A DNA stretch of 64,000 bases from Galbibacter pacificus (GCF_029603155.1 NZ_JAPMUA010000001.1:682001-746000); one strand, 5' to 3'. Positions 54,351 to 62,970 are shown, numbered from the stretch's first letter. Translations and numbers: made by a program. The notes: generated by a model from the letters alone, not told the origin.

Positions 54351-54383
54351 AAACCCGCCAGATGGATTTTGCCATCGGGCGGG
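54348..54383 (-). terminator. intrinsic terminator of the PPIase operon
   Basis: 12-bp GC-rich stem with one mismatch (CCCGCC.GATGG arms), 6-base loop, six T on the minus strand, 44 bases after the peptidylprolyl isomerase stop. Confidence 0.93.
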
Positions 54384-54426
54384 GGTGTGTATAAGTTCTT
54401 CGGGTTTTCTATACAGGAGTTCTTTT

Positions 54427-55542
54427 CTATTCTTGAATGCCCGTCATTTCCAGATCGAAAACCAAATCTGTTTTTGGTGGAATGGGCCCGTAACCAGAAT
54501 CGCCATAGGCTAGGTAAGAAGGGATAAACAAGCGTAGTTTATCTCCTACTTTCATCATCATGATGCCTTCTTTAAAGCCCGGGATCAAGGTAGCGTCGGG
54601 GCTTATTACCATTGGTGCGGGTTTGTACAGGCCCCTGTCCAGTTTGCCAGGGTTTACATTGCCGAATTTTTCTGCAATGTCAAGTATACTGGTATCAAAA
54701 ACATTTCCATTTTCAAAATACCCAGCATAATCAATCAATGCTGTTTGCCCTACTTTTGGTTTTTCGCCGGTACCTTCTTTTATATAGATGTAATGCAGTC
54801 CGGATTCGCTGCTTTGGGCTTCTTCTTTCTGGGCTTCAAACTCGCTGGCTATTTCTTTTTTGGCATCTTCAATAGCTTTTTGTCTTTCGGCTTCTTCGGC
54901 AAAATAGTCTTCAAATACTTTTGAGGCGTCAAAACTTTTGGCTTCTTTTCCAACCCGGACTATTTGTACATGGTTGACTTTAACGGTGTCTATGGGCCTG
55001 TCTTTATTGGCCGGGTCTTGCGAGGTTTCTACATTGGCAATACTGTCTATAACTCCCAGTCCCGCTACAACTTCACCAAAAATAGAGTATTTCCCGTCTA
55101 GAAAAGGGGTTGCCTTGTGTGTAATAAAAAACTGGCTCCCATTGGTATCGGGGCCTGCATTGGCCATGGAAACCATTCCTTTTTTGTCGTGTTTTAGGCT
55201 GTCAACAATTTCGTTTTTAAATTTATAGCCAGGATTCCCGCTTCCAGTGCCAGTTGGGTCGCCTGTTTGTATCATAAAATCCTTGATTACGCGGTGAAAG
55301 GTTACCCCATCGTAATACAATTTGCCTTTAAGCGTATCGCTCACATAGGTATTGGTCCCTTCGGCAAGGCTTACAAAATTGGCTACGGTTATTGGGGTTT
55401 GATTATAAAAAAGTTTTACAATCATATCTCCTTTGGTGGTTTGGATATCTGCATACAAACCATCTCCCAGATCGGAGTATTTAGAGCTTGAACAAGAGGT
55501 AAGCACAATGGCCAAAATGAAAATAAAACTTAATTTTTTCAT
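54427..55542 (-). CDS. cyclophilin-FKBP fusion peptidylprolyl isomerase, lipoprotein
   Basis: 371 residues. A lipobox at LTSCSS (Cys17) anchors it to a membrane. An N-terminal cyclophilin domain (about 30-195) has FHRVIKDFMIQTGDPTGTGS and GSQFFITHKATPFLDGKYS; a Glu/Lys-rich linker (about 205-245) leads to an FKBP domain (about 250-371) with VFDTSI, LIPGFKEGIMMMKVGDKLRL and IPSYLAYGDSG. Both catalyse proline isomerisation, here outside the cytoplasm. It lies 11 bases after gldI and ends at the terminator at 54348. Confidence 0.93.
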   Translation of the reverse strand: MKKLSFIFILAIVLTSCSSSKYSDLGDGLYADIQTTKGDMIVKLFYNQTPITVANFVSLAEGTNTYVSDTLKGKLYYDGVTFHRVIKDFMIQTGDPTGTGSGNPGYKFKNEIVDSLKHDKKGMVSMANAGPDTNGSQFFITHKATPFLDGKYSIFGEVVAGLGVIDSIANVETSQDPANKDRPIDTVKVNHVQIVRVGKEAKSFDASKVFEDYFAEEAERQKAIEDAKKEIASEFEAQKEEAQSSESGLHYIYIKEGTGEKPKVGQTALIDYAGYFENGNVFDTSILDIAEKFGNVNPGKLDRGLYKPAPMVISPDATLIPGFKEGIMMMKVGDKLRLFIPSYLAYGDSGYGPIPPKTDLVFDLEMTGIQE

Positions 55543-55553
55543 TGAATTTATAT

Positions 55554-56120
55554 TTAATTATTTGTTTTTATACTGTCTGATGCTTTTTCGATAATATCGA
55601 TAAGCGTAATGGTACTTTTTATAGGTTGATTGGTGCCTATCCGCTGGTCATCGCCATGATATCCGTATGCTAGTGACGAAGGGAACAAAAAAGTAGCCTT
55701 TTCGCCTTCTTTAAGCAGCTTTACGGCGGTGCGCAGCCCCGGAAAATAGTCTTCCTTGTCGACCTTAAAATGTACTTCCCCGATTTCTTCACTTGAATAT
55801 ATGGTTTCTTCGGAGAGCGACCTAATATCGTAATTAATTTTTACTACGTCTCCTTCTTTTGGAACATAATTTTGCGTACTGTCCCTAATGTCAAAATAAT
55901 ACCAGTACCCATTGGAAGATGCGTGGTATTGGTGCAGGCTGTCTTTGGCAATAATACTGTCTATACGTTTTTCTTCGTAATCCAGCAGGTTTTTGTTCCT
56001 TTCAATAGAGGTCCGCATAAAAGAGCCCGTTTTGGCGCTCACGGGCCGCCGGGCCTCAGGCTGTTTGCAGGCCACCAGCATTAATAGCGGGGCAAATATA
56101 ATTAAGCAGGTTTTTGTCAT
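55554..56120 (-). CDS. gldI: gliding-motility FKBP-type peptidylprolyl isomerase GldI
   Basis: 188-residue lipoprotein: signal peptide and lipobox MLVACKQ (Cys18), then an FKBP domain with DVVKINYDIRSLSEETIYSS, YFPGLRTAVKLLKEGEKATF and FPSSLAYGYHGD. GldI is needed for gliding in Flavobacterium johnsoniae, where it probably folds periplasmic Gld/Spr proteins of the type 9 secretion machine. The order DHH phosphoesterase-gldI-PPIase is, to my knowledge, typical of flavobacteria. The ATG overlaps the upstream gene by 4 bp. Confidence 0.88.
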   Translation of the reverse strand: MTKTCLIIFAPLLMLVACKQPEARRPVSAKTGSFMRTSIERNKNLLDYEEKRIDSIIAKDSLHQYHASSNGYWYYFDIRDSTQNYVPKEGDVVKINYDIRSLSEETIYSSEEIGEVHFKVDKEDYFPGLRTAVKLLKEGEKATFLFPSSLAYGYHGDDQRIGTNQPIKSTITLIDIIEKASDSIKTNN

Positions 56121-57130
56121 TGTAGTTCTTCTTTATATGCTTTCAGGGTTTTTTCGAAAAATGCGGTAGTTTCTTCTAAAGACATTTCGCTCCTTCCCCC
56201 GGCGGCATTTATATGGCCTCCGCCATTAAAGTGTTTTCTGGCAAATTCGTTCACGGAGAAATCGCCTTTGGAGCGTAACGATATCTTTATAATGTTCTCT
56301 TGGGCGCTTTCAATAAATATAGCTGCAAATTTTATTCCCTTTAAGGAAAGTCCATAGTTTACAAAGCCTTCGGTATCGCCTTTTTTATAGTTGAATTGTT
56401 GCAGTTCTTCTTTAGAAAGGGTTATGTAAACGGTATGGTACTGCGGCAGCTCTACCAAATTTTTAAGTGCACAGCCCAATAAATGAAGCTTGTCTAGCGA
56501 ATTTGTGTCAAAAATATCGTTGTGGATCAGGGCATTTTTGGCGCCATAATCAATTAAATTGGCAATAATGCGGTGCGTGGCACTGGTTGTGGACGGAAAC
56601 CGGAAAGAACCGGTGTCTGTCATAATGCCGGTATAAAGGCAGGTGGCTATTTCGGCAGTTATTTTATGGGCCTCTCCCAGAAAGTCGATAAAATTATATA
56701 CCATTTCGCAGGTGCTGCTCATGGACGTGTCAGAATAGGTATACTTTGCATAATCATCGGGCGCCTGGTGATGGTCTATCATAACATAATCTCCCGTAAA
56801 GGCCTTTAAGCCGTTGGCAACTTCATCGATCCTGCTCAACGAATTAAAATCCAAGGTAAATATCAGTTCGGCTTCTTTTATCTTCTTGCAGGCAATATCG
56901 TTTTGGGCATCGTACTTGATAACGACCTCCTCGCCGGGCATCCATTTTAAAAAATCGGGATAATCATTGGGGGAAATTATACTAATATCGTGTTTATTTT
57001 GTTTTAAGTAATGGTACACCCCTAAACTGGATCCAATGGCATCGCCATCTGGGTTTTTGTGAGGGATAACAACTATCTTTTTTGGTGAGGATAGTACCTT
57101 TTTTAGTTCTTTTATCTTACTTTTTTCCAT
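56117..57130 (-). CDS. DHH-family phosphoesterase (NrnA-like oligoribonuclease/pAp phosphatase)
   Basis: 337 residues. DHH domain motifs: IPHKNPDGDAIGSSLG, FTLDFNSLSRID, the metal centre IDHHQAPDD, TDTGSFRFPST. The C-terminal DHHA1 domain has KGDFSVNEFARKHFNGGGHI. It degrades short RNAs and dephosphorylates 3'-phosphoadenosine 5'-phosphate in members studied. Cytoplasmic, first gene of the gldI unit. Divergent from the phosphatase gene at 57205. Confidence 0.93.
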   Translation of the reverse strand: MEKSKIKELKKVLSSPKKIVVIPHKNPDGDAIGSSLGVYHYLKQNKHDISIISPNDYPDFLKWMPGEEVVIKYDAQNDIACKKIKEAELIFTLDFNSLSRIDEVANGLKAFTGDYVMIDHHQAPDDYAKYTYSDTSMSSTCEMVYNFIDFLGEAHKITAEIATCLYTGIMTDTGSFRFPSTTSATHRIIANLIDYGAKNALIHNDIFDTNSLDKLHLLGCALKNLVELPQYHTVYITLSKEELQQFNYKKGDTEGFVNYGLSLKGIKFAAIFIESAQENIIKISLRSKGDFSVNEFARKHFNGGGHINAAGGRSEMSLEETTAFFEKTLKAYKEELQ

Positions 57131-57178
57131 TGTGGGCTAATATACAATTTAATAATAGAAAACTTGAAAAAGGAATAG

Positions 57179-57186
57179 TACATTTG
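57179..57186 (+). promoter_or_regulatory. candidate -7 box of the PhoD-like gene
   Basis: TACATTTG, an exact TAnnTTTG match, ending 18 bases before the ATG. A TTG at 57164-57166 is closer than a normal -33. Confidence 0.45.
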
Positions 57187-57204
57187 TAAGTATAAACTAT
57201 ATCT

Positions 57205-58233
57205 ATGCGTGTAATACTCTGTGTTTTTGGGGCAGCTTTGCTTTGCTTCGGGTGCAAATCGGTAAAAAATAGTACCTATGCGCTTTCCGAGGGCAATTTC
57301 GTTATCGCCTTTGGTTCCTGCAACAAGCAGGGCGAACAAAATTTATTGTGGGACGATGTGCTTGCAAACAAACCGGCCGTATGGATTTGGGGTGGCGATA
57401 ATATATATTCTGATACCGATAACGTGCGCGAAATGCGCAAAGATTATGAAGAACAGCGTTACCAAGACGGCTATAAGGAAATAAAGAAGCACATGGACAT
57501 AATTGGTACTTGGGACGATCATGATTATGGCGTAAACGATGGCGGTGCCGACTGGAAGATGAAGAAAGAGGCACAGGAGCTTTTTTTAAATTTTATGGAT
57601 GTGCCAAAACACGACCCGAGAAGGAGCCAGGAAGGGGTATACAATGCCAAAACATACCATACCACAGCGGGCGATGTAAAGGTAATTGTGCTGGATACAC
57701 GCTATTTTAGGAGCCCGCTTACCAAAAACCTGGGCGATGACGGTAAGCGCTTTATGCCAAACCCAAAGGGCGTGGGAACCATACTTGGGGAAAAGCAATG
57801 GGCCTGGTTGGCCAACGAGCTAAATGGCTCCACGGCAACTTTTAATATTATTGTAAGCAGTATTCAGGTGCTGTCCAATAAACACGGCTTTGAAACATGG
57901 GGCAATTTCCCGGGCGAAGTTGAAAAATTGTTTACATTGATAAAATCCAGTGGCGCCCAAAGGGTTATCATGCTTTCTGGAGATCGCCATATTTCTGAAT
58001 TTTCTCAAATTAACATTAGCGATTTAAGTTACCCGTTAATAGACTTTACTTCCAGTGGGCTTACACATACCTATGAAGCCTATTCGGGAGAAGAAAACCC
58101 ATATAGGGTAGGAGAAGTGGTAATTCAAAAGAGCTTTGGCCTGTTAAAACTCAATATGAAAAACCACAGGGTAACCATGGAAATGATAGGAAACGGAAAC
58201 CGGGTTTTAAACGAATTGGAGCAGGGGTATTGA
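57205..58233 (+). CDS. alkaline phosphatase D-like metallophosphoesterase, lipoprotein
   Basis: 342 residues. Lipobox ALLCFGCKS near residue 17. The PhoD-like metallophosphatase core has FGSCNKQGEQ, WIWGGDNIYSD, TWDDHDYGVNDGG, VIVLDTRYF and MLSGDRHISEF. These bind the metal pair. It acts outside the cytoplasm, perhaps on phosphodiesters or phosphomonoesters. No regulator or transporter adjoins it. Confidence 0.92.
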   Translation: MRVILCVFGAALLCFGCKSVKNSTYALSEGNFVIAFGSCNKQGEQNLLWDDVLANKPAVWIWGGDNIYSDTDNVREMRKDYEEQRYQDGYKEIKKHMDIIGTWDDHDYGVNDGGADWKMKKEAQELFLNFMDVPKHDPRRSQEGVYNAKTYHTTAGDVKVIVLDTRYFRSPLTKNLGDDGKRFMPNPKGVGTILGEKQWAWLANELNGSTATFNIIVSSIQVLSNKHGFETWGNFPGEVEKLFTLIKSSGAQRVIMLSGDRHISEFSQINISDLSYPLIDFTSSGLTHTYEAYSGEENPYRVGEVVIQKSFGLLKLNMKNHRVTMEMIGNGNRVLNELEQGY

Positions 58234-58330
58234 TGCCTGTTTTATGCAATGACCTTAATTCGGTAGCCCTCCCTTTGATTAAAAGTCTTTATTTTTTTCC
58301 ATCAGAAAGTAAAAATAAATATAAAACCCT

Positions 58331-58338
58331 TACTTTTG
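58331..58338 (+). promoter_or_regulatory. candidate -7 box of ndk
   Basis: TACTTTTG matches TAnnTTTG exactly, 105 bases before the ndk ATG. The long leader has no recognised riboswitch. Confidence 0.5.
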
Positions 58339-58443
58339 CCGCAAATTTAAAAAACCCATAAAGGGATGTTTGGCATAAATAATAGCGCAAACAAATACAA
58401 ATTAGGATGCAGCCCAGTGTGGCTTGCAAAATTTTATTGAAAA

Positions 58444-58863
58444 ATGGCAACAAACAGAACATTTACAATGATTAAGCCTGATGCCGTAGAAAACGGACAT
58501 ATAGGGGCTATTCTTGAAAAAATAACTGCAGCAGGGTTTAAAATCGTTGCAATGAAATACACGCAGTTAAGCAAGCGTGATGCAGAAGCGTTTTATGCAA
58601 TCCACAAAGAGCGCCCGTTTTTTGGGGAATTGGTTGAATTTATGACCCGCGGCCCCATTGTGGCGGCTATTCTTGAAAAAGACAATGCAGTAGAAGATTT
58701 TAGAACGCTTATCGGGGCTACCAACCCAGATGAAGCTGCCGAGGGTACCATTCGTAAATTATACGCGGCCTCCATTGGTGAAAATGCCGTTCACGGCTCC
58801 GATAGCGATGAAAATGCAGCTATTGAAGGCGCTTTCCATTTTTCGGGAAGGGAAGTTTTTTAA
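58444..58863 (+). CDS. ndk: nucleoside diphosphate kinase
   Basis: 139 residues, the standard length. Transfers the gamma-phosphate from ATP to nucleoside diphosphates through the phosphorylated His117 in NAVHGSDSDENAAIE. TFTMIKPDAVENGHIGAI at the N-terminus and RGPIVAAILEKDNAV are typical. Monocistronic, with its own -7 box and terminator. Confidence 0.97.
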   Translation: MATNRTFTMIKPDAVENGHIGAILEKITAAGFKIVAMKYTQLSKRDAEAFYAIHKERPFFGELVEFMTRGPIVAAILEKDNAVEDFRTLIGATNPDEAAEGTIRKLYAASIGENAVHGSDSDENAAIEGAFHFSGREVF

Positions 58864-58879
58864 GCAAGAAAAAAATAGT

Positions 58880-58914
58880 GAAACTCCATTGCTGTAAAGT
58901 GATGGAGTTTTTTT
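58880..58914 (+). terminator. intrinsic terminator of ndk
   Basis: 9-bp stem (AAACTCCAT/ATGGAGTTT), 12-base loop, then T tract (seven T including the end of the stem). Confidence 0.85.
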
Positions 58915-59109
58915 ATGGTTAGCACAGTAGTATTCAATAAAAACGTATCTCCTTACAGTTCAATTAACCATTAACAAATAACTGGTCCCTTATCCCTGGT
59001 CACTGTTATTCAAGGTTTCAGGTTTTTGTTTCAAAGTTGCAAAAGGTTCAAAAGTTTAAATTCATCAACGATCGTTAAACTAATCCCTAGTCCCTAATTA
59101 ATACAACAA
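58915..59109. other. spacer rich in GGTCCCT/TAGTCCCT-like words
   Basis: No gene. It carries degenerate repeats of a (C/T)(C/A)TGGTCCCTTA-type word near 58983-59002 and 59083-59096, a pattern I associate with short intergenic repeats in flavobacteria. No hairpin of note. Confidence 0.35.
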
Positions 59110-59406
59110 TCACCTTAAAACAATACTTTTGACCACCTCTTTGCCCAGCTCCTCATTGAGCATTGTTACAATTTTTTCTTTCCCGTAGCTCAGTTCTTGC
59201 CGCAATACGGCCGAAGACAAAGACACATAAAGCACATTGCGCTTTAGCACTACTTGCGTTGTGTAATTGTTAACGCCGTTGCCCATAAGTTTTTGCCATG
59301 CATTTTTTACATCGACTTTATCCATGCCTTTATCCAACTTGTTTTCCTGAACAAATTCTTTTAAAGCTTCGTTAAGCGATATGTATTCGTTGCGTCTTTT
59401 GGACAT
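59110..59406 (-). CDS. DUF721 (DciA-like) protein
   Basis: 98 residues. The DUF721 fold: EYISLNEALKEFVQENKLD, NAWQKLMGNGVNNYT, VLKRNVLYVSLSSAVLRQEL, LNEELGKEVVKSIVL. DciA proteins are the ancestral loader of the replicative helicase DnaB in many bacteria; Bacteroidota use this short form. Its position close to recF fits a replication role. 27 bases after the lipoprotein gene. Confidence 0.88.
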   Translation of the reverse strand: MSKRRNEYISLNEALKEFVQENKLDKGMDKVDVKNAWQKLMGNGVNNYTTQVVLKRNVLYVSLSSAVLRQELSYGKEKIVTMLNEELGKEVVKSIVLR

Positions 59407-59433
59407 TTTATATAAGTTAAATGAGCTAATGTT

Positions 59434-59868
59434 TTAATGCTCCGCAGAGCCCTTTTTTAATGAGAATTTTTCAAAGCGTTTGTAAAAATAGGTTTTGTCC
59501 TGGTCGTTACTAACGGCAAAAATGTCTTTGGTTAATTTAACAAGTTGTTCTTTTCTATACCCCTCTTCATTATTATAAACCATAAAAAATTGCCCGTCTT
59601 CTTTTTTTATACTGAAGCTTTCATATTCGTTCATGGAAATAAAAGTGCCGTCCAATCGTGGCATTACTTTTTCACGGGTCCCGGTCGAATCGTTTTTTAC
59701 CTGAATAAAATCGATAACCGTATTTACCTTATATCCTTTGCTTTCCCCGGAAGGGAAAGTAACCTTCTCGATTTCCCAATAGCCGTTTAACTGGCTAAGG
59801 TTTTCAATTTTTTGTTGGGAACAGCCCAAAAGTAAAAAGCTTAACCCGATAACTATTTTTAATTTCAA
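59434..59868 (-). CDS. small lipocalin-like lipoprotein
   Basis: 144 residues. Lipobox SFLLLGCSQ (Cys16), then a compact beta-rich domain beginning LNGYWEIEKVTFPSGES, resembling lipocalin-like lipoproteins. No catalytic motif. The only start that gives the lipobox is TTG at 59868. It probably precedes DUF721 in one transcript. Function unknown. Confidence 0.72.
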   Translation of the reverse strand: MKLKIVIGLSFLLLGCSQQKIENLSQLNGYWEIEKVTFPSGESKGYKVNTVIDFIQVKNDSTGTREKVMPRLDGTFISMNEYESFSIKKEDGQFFMVYNNEEGYRKEQLVKLTKDIFAVSNDQDKTYFYKRFEKFSLKKGSAEH

Positions 59869-60011
59869 TACAAATGTTTTTGTGCCAATTACAAAGTTAG
59901 GTAAAAGTTTAGCGCATACTGTTTAAAAACCCTGCAATTTTATATGGAAGAATCTTAAAATATAACGTTAGAATTCATTAAATGATGTGGGGGTATTCCG
60001 ATGAATTCATT

Positions 60012-60356
60012 TTATGGGCGAACTAGGATTTCATTTTTTACGATAATTACATTGGTTTTTAGGAGCAATGCTTTTTCTTGTTCCAAAAAAGCGCTTATTT
60101 TCTTTTCATTATCTGTAATTTCTATTAAATGTGGATGATTATAATGACGAGTCTCTCCAACGCCCCAATTGATTTTTTCCTTATTGAAATACCCTTTACC
60201 GATGTTAATGTTTAAAACCTGGTGTAGGTCAAGAGCTTTGGCCCGCTTTATTAGTTCTGTAGAAAAATCAGGAGCATATATTTTCTTCCAAAAAGAACGG
60301 TCTTTTATTTTCTGACCATATTCAAAATAAATTCTAATGGTAATTATGTTGTTCAT
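60012..60356 (-). CDS. DUF190 family protein
   Basis: 114 residues with the ferredoxin-like DUF190 pattern: ITIRIYFEYGQKIKD, DLHQVLNINIGKGYF, LIEITDNEKKISAF. DUF190 genes often accompany fluoride exporters (CrcB/Fluc). Here it overlaps a CLC transporter gene by 4 bp and lies under the same fluoride riboswitch, which supports a fluoride-related role. Its biochemical activity is not established. Confidence 0.8.
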   Translation of the reverse strand: MNNIITIRIYFEYGQKIKDRSFWKKIYAPDFSTELIKRAKALDLHQVLNINIGKGYFNKEKINWGVGETRHYNHPHLIEITDNEKKISAFLEQEKALLLKTNVIIVKNEILVRP

Positions 60357-61657
60357 TTTTTATTTCTTTTATTTTTAATTTCAGACAAATGCAAGCCTTT
60401 TTCCCTAATGAATGAGGTGTGTTTAGGGCTTCCTATTATTTGTGAAGAATATACCCCTGAGTGACCTGAAAATAGATAGGCTGTACTGCAGGCCAAGGCA
60501 ATAAATACTCCAGATTCTACGCCAAATAACTCAATGCCCATTACGGTACATGCAATAGGAGTATTGGTGGCTCCAGCAAAAACAGCCACAAAGCCCATTC
60601 CGGCTAATAAGCCCATTGGTAGCGGGATAAACCATATCAAAACATTCCCTAAAGCCGCCCCAATATAAAAAAGAGGTGTTACTTCTCCTCCTTTAAAACC
60701 GGCTCCTAAAGTAAAAGATGTGAATAATAGCTTTAACAAAAAGTCATAAGAATTAAGCTTGATATTAAAAGAATCCACAATGGTCGGTATTCCAAGCCCG
60801 ATATATTTTGTAGTCCCCATTGCATAAATAGCTATTGCTAAAATAACACCCCCAATAGCAGGGCGCAGTGGAGGATATGAAATAAATTTTTTAAATAGGC
60901 TGTTCCAAAAATGTGTGGATTTAGAAAATAGCATCGCTACCAAACCAAATAAAATACCTGCCAATAAAGCCCATAATACGTTTTCAGGGTTTATTTCTGC
61001 AACTGTTTTAATATGGTAATGTGTATGTCCAACATTCCAGATACTGCAAAAGTAATCGGCAAATACCGCTGCCATAAAACTTGGTATAATGGCATCAAGC
61101 CTTATTCTGCCCAGAACAAGCACTTCCAGAGCAAAAATACCGCCGGCGAGCGGTGTTCCAAAAACCGAAGCAAAACCTGCGCTAATCCCAGCAATTAATA
61201 CAATTCTCCTGTCTCTTTTGGAGAGTTTAAAGATTTTTGTAAATCTATCTGCAACTGCACCTCCAATTTGTACAGCCGTACCTTCCCGGCCCGCAGAACC
61301 CCCAAACAAATGCGTAACAACAGTGCCAAATAAAACAAGGGGTGCCATTCTAAACGGAATGATTTTTTTAGGTGAATGAAATTCTTCCAACAATAAATTA
61401 TTTCCTTTTACGACACTGTTTCCATAAAGATGGTAAGATAGCCCAATAATCAAACCGCCAACAGGAAGAAGACCGATAATCCATATATGTGATTCTCTCC
61501 ATCCGGTTGCCCAGTTTAAACTAATAAGAAAAAATGCAGAAATACTTCCGGCTACAATTCCCAGCAATAAACATATTACAATCCATTTTAATAAATAAAT
61601 CAAGGAAGGGATTTGCTCAAAAGAGCTCAAGAAATTTTTAATTTTGAGAATGTTCAT
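60353..61657 (-). CDS. CLC-type channel/antiporter, probable fluoride exporter
   Basis: 434 residues, about 10-12 membrane segments typical of the CLC family. GSAGREGTAVQIGGAVAD carries the gating Glu125. The canonical chloride motif GSGIP is missing; the segment reads VVKGNNLLLEEFHS. The GxFxP-type helix appears as KGGEVTPLFYIGAA. With GREGT in place of GREGP it fits the CLC-F clade of proton-coupled fluoride antiporters. The fluoride riboswitch in its leader gives strong independent support. Co-transcribed with DUF190. Confidence 0.9.
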   Translation of the reverse strand: MNILKIKNFLSSFEQIPSLIYLLKWIVICLLLGIVAGSISAFFLISLNWATGWRESHIWIIGLLPVGGLIIGLSYHLYGNSVVKGNNLLLEEFHSPKKIIPFRMAPLVLFGTVVTHLFGGSAGREGTAVQIGGAVADRFTKIFKLSKRDRRIVLIAGISAGFASVFGTPLAGGIFALEVLVLGRIRLDAIIPSFMAAVFADYFCSIWNVGHTHYHIKTVAEINPENVLWALLAGILFGLVAMLFSKSTHFWNSLFKKFISYPPLRPAIGGVILAIAIYAMGTTKYIGLGIPTIVDSFNIKLNSYDFLLKLLFTSFTLGAGFKGGEVTPLFYIGAALGNVLIWFIPLPMGLLAGMGFVAVFAGATNTPIACTVMGIELFGVESGVFIALACSTAYLFSGHSGVYSSQIIGSPKHTSFIREKGLHLSEIKNKRNKK

Positions 61658-61678
61658 ATGGCGTTTTTATATACAATT

Positions 61679-61706
61679 CTACTTTGGCATAAGCCATTTA
61701 AAGTAG
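61679..61706 (-). promoter_or_regulatory. possible expression-platform hairpin of the fluoride riboswitch
   Basis: Arms CTACTTT and AAAGTAG, with an inner GGC/GCC pair. The 5' arm uses the CTAC at the 3' end of the aptamer, so aptamer folding and this hairpin are mutually exclusive. No T tract follows, so control may be at translation or through an unseen terminator. Confidence 0.45.
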
Positions 61707-61751
61707 AAGCCATCAGCTTTTATAAAGCGGTTCAAGGCAGGCCTCATTGCC
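61703..61751 (-). ncRNA. fluoride riboswitch aptamer (crcB motif)
   Basis: Minus strand begins GGCAATGAGGCCTGCC, has AACCGCTTTATAAAAGC, and ends GCTGATGGCTTCTAC. This matches the crystallised Thermotoga petrophila aptamer almost word for word: P1 (GGCA/TGCC), the ATGAGGCC loop pairing with GGCTTC in the pseudoknot, the AACCGC strand, P2 (GCTT/AAGC) and the conserved GCTGATGGC. It lies 45 bases before the CLC ATG and binds fluoride with three Mg ions in studied members. I consider it secure. Confidence 0.9.
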
Positions 61752-61811
61752 ATATGAAGCTGCAAATTTACACTAAAAAATAAATTAACTGTATAGGTTG
61801 AAGATAAATTT

Positions 61812-62891
61812 TTACAAACCAATCATTTTGTACGATTGGTGTGTTTGCTTGACCACATTTTCGGTACGCTCGTAATGCGTATCGCTTATAAATATTTGAC
61901 CAAATTCGTCCTGGTCTACCAGTTCAATAATCTGGCTAACGCGGTTTTCGTCCAACTTGTCAAAAATATCATCCAATAAGAGTATGGGGGTATGTCCGGC
62001 CTGTGCTTTTATAAAATCGAACTGTGCCAGTTTTAGTGCAATTAAAAAGGATTTTTGCTGTCCTTGGCTACCAAATTTTTTTATGGGAAAACCTTCAATT
62101 TCAAAATTAAGGTCGTCTTTGTGCGTGCCTACCGAAGTATATTGCAAGGCTTTGTCCTTGTTGAGGTTTTCAAGAAAGAGGTCGGCAAGCGGTTGTTCGT
62201 GCAGCTGACTTTGGTACGAGAGGTCAATTTGTTCTTGTCCCCCTGAAATGGCCGTGTACCGCTCTTTAAAAATCGGGATAAAAACCTCTAAAAAGGCCTT
62301 CCGTTCCCGGTATATCTTGCTTCCGTATTCGTTAAGCTGTTGGTTGTATACCGCTAAAGTGTCTGTATTAAAAGTATTATTGAGCGCAAAATATTTTAAA
62401 AGGGAATTTCTTTGTGCCAGTACTTTGTTGTAGTTAATAAGGTTTTGTAGGTATGGCCTGTTGCTTTGGGAGATGACGCTGTCTATAAATTTTCTTCTGG
62501 TTTCGCTTCCTTCAACAATAAGGTCCCTGTCGGCTGGGGATATAATCACCAATGGTATAAAGCCAATATGGTCAGATAATTTATCATACACTTTGCCGTT
62601 GCGTTTTATGGTCTTTTTTTGCCCCTTTTTTAAGCTGCAAATAATGTTCTCTTCCTTTTCTCCCCTTAGAAAGCCACCATCTACTACAAAAAACGACTCT
62701 CCATGCCTTATATTTTGTGAAGCAATAGGGTTAAAATAGCTTTTCCCAAAAGAAAGCAGGTAAATAGCGTCCAGTGCATTTGTCTTGCCAATACCGTTTT
62801 GACCTACAAAACAATTGATTTTAGCATCAAACTCGAAACGCTGTGAAGTAAAATTCTTAAAATTAATAACCGATAATTTTTGCAACTGCAT
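61812..62891 (-). CDS. recF: DNA replication and repair protein RecF
   Basis: 359 residues, ABC/SMC-like ATPase that helps load RecA at gapped DNA. Motifs: FVGQNGIGKTNALDAIY (Walker A), the YLLSFGKSYF segment, VISPADRDLIVEGSETRRKF, the signature-like FGSQGQQKSFLIALKLAQF, and ILLLDDIFDKLDENR (Walker B). Divergent from the TPR gene at 63023. The fluoride module is directly downstream on the same strand, so read-through is possible. Confidence 0.95.
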   Translation of the reverse strand: MQLQKLSVINFKNFTSQRFEFDAKINCFVGQNGIGKTNALDAIYLLSFGKSYFNPIASQNIRHGESFFVVDGGFLRGEKEENIICSLKKGQKKTIKRNGKVYDKLSDHIGFIPLVIISPADRDLIVEGSETRRKFIDSVISQSNRPYLQNLINYNKVLAQRNSLLKYFALNNTFNTDTLAVYNQQLNEYGSKIYRERKAFLEVFIPIFKERYTAISGGQEQIDLSYQSQLHEQPLADLFLENLNKDKALQYTSVGTHKDDLNFEIEGFPIKKFGSQGQQKSFLIALKLAQFDFIKAQAGHTPILLLDDIFDKLDENRVSQIIELVDQDEFGQIFISDTHYERTENVVKQTHQSYKMIGL

Positions 62892-62970
62892 TATGGACCT
62901 TCTGCTTTTATTAAGATTTTAGTACCTTGTAAGAAGTTGCAAATTATTGAAAATAATCAAATAAATTCCC

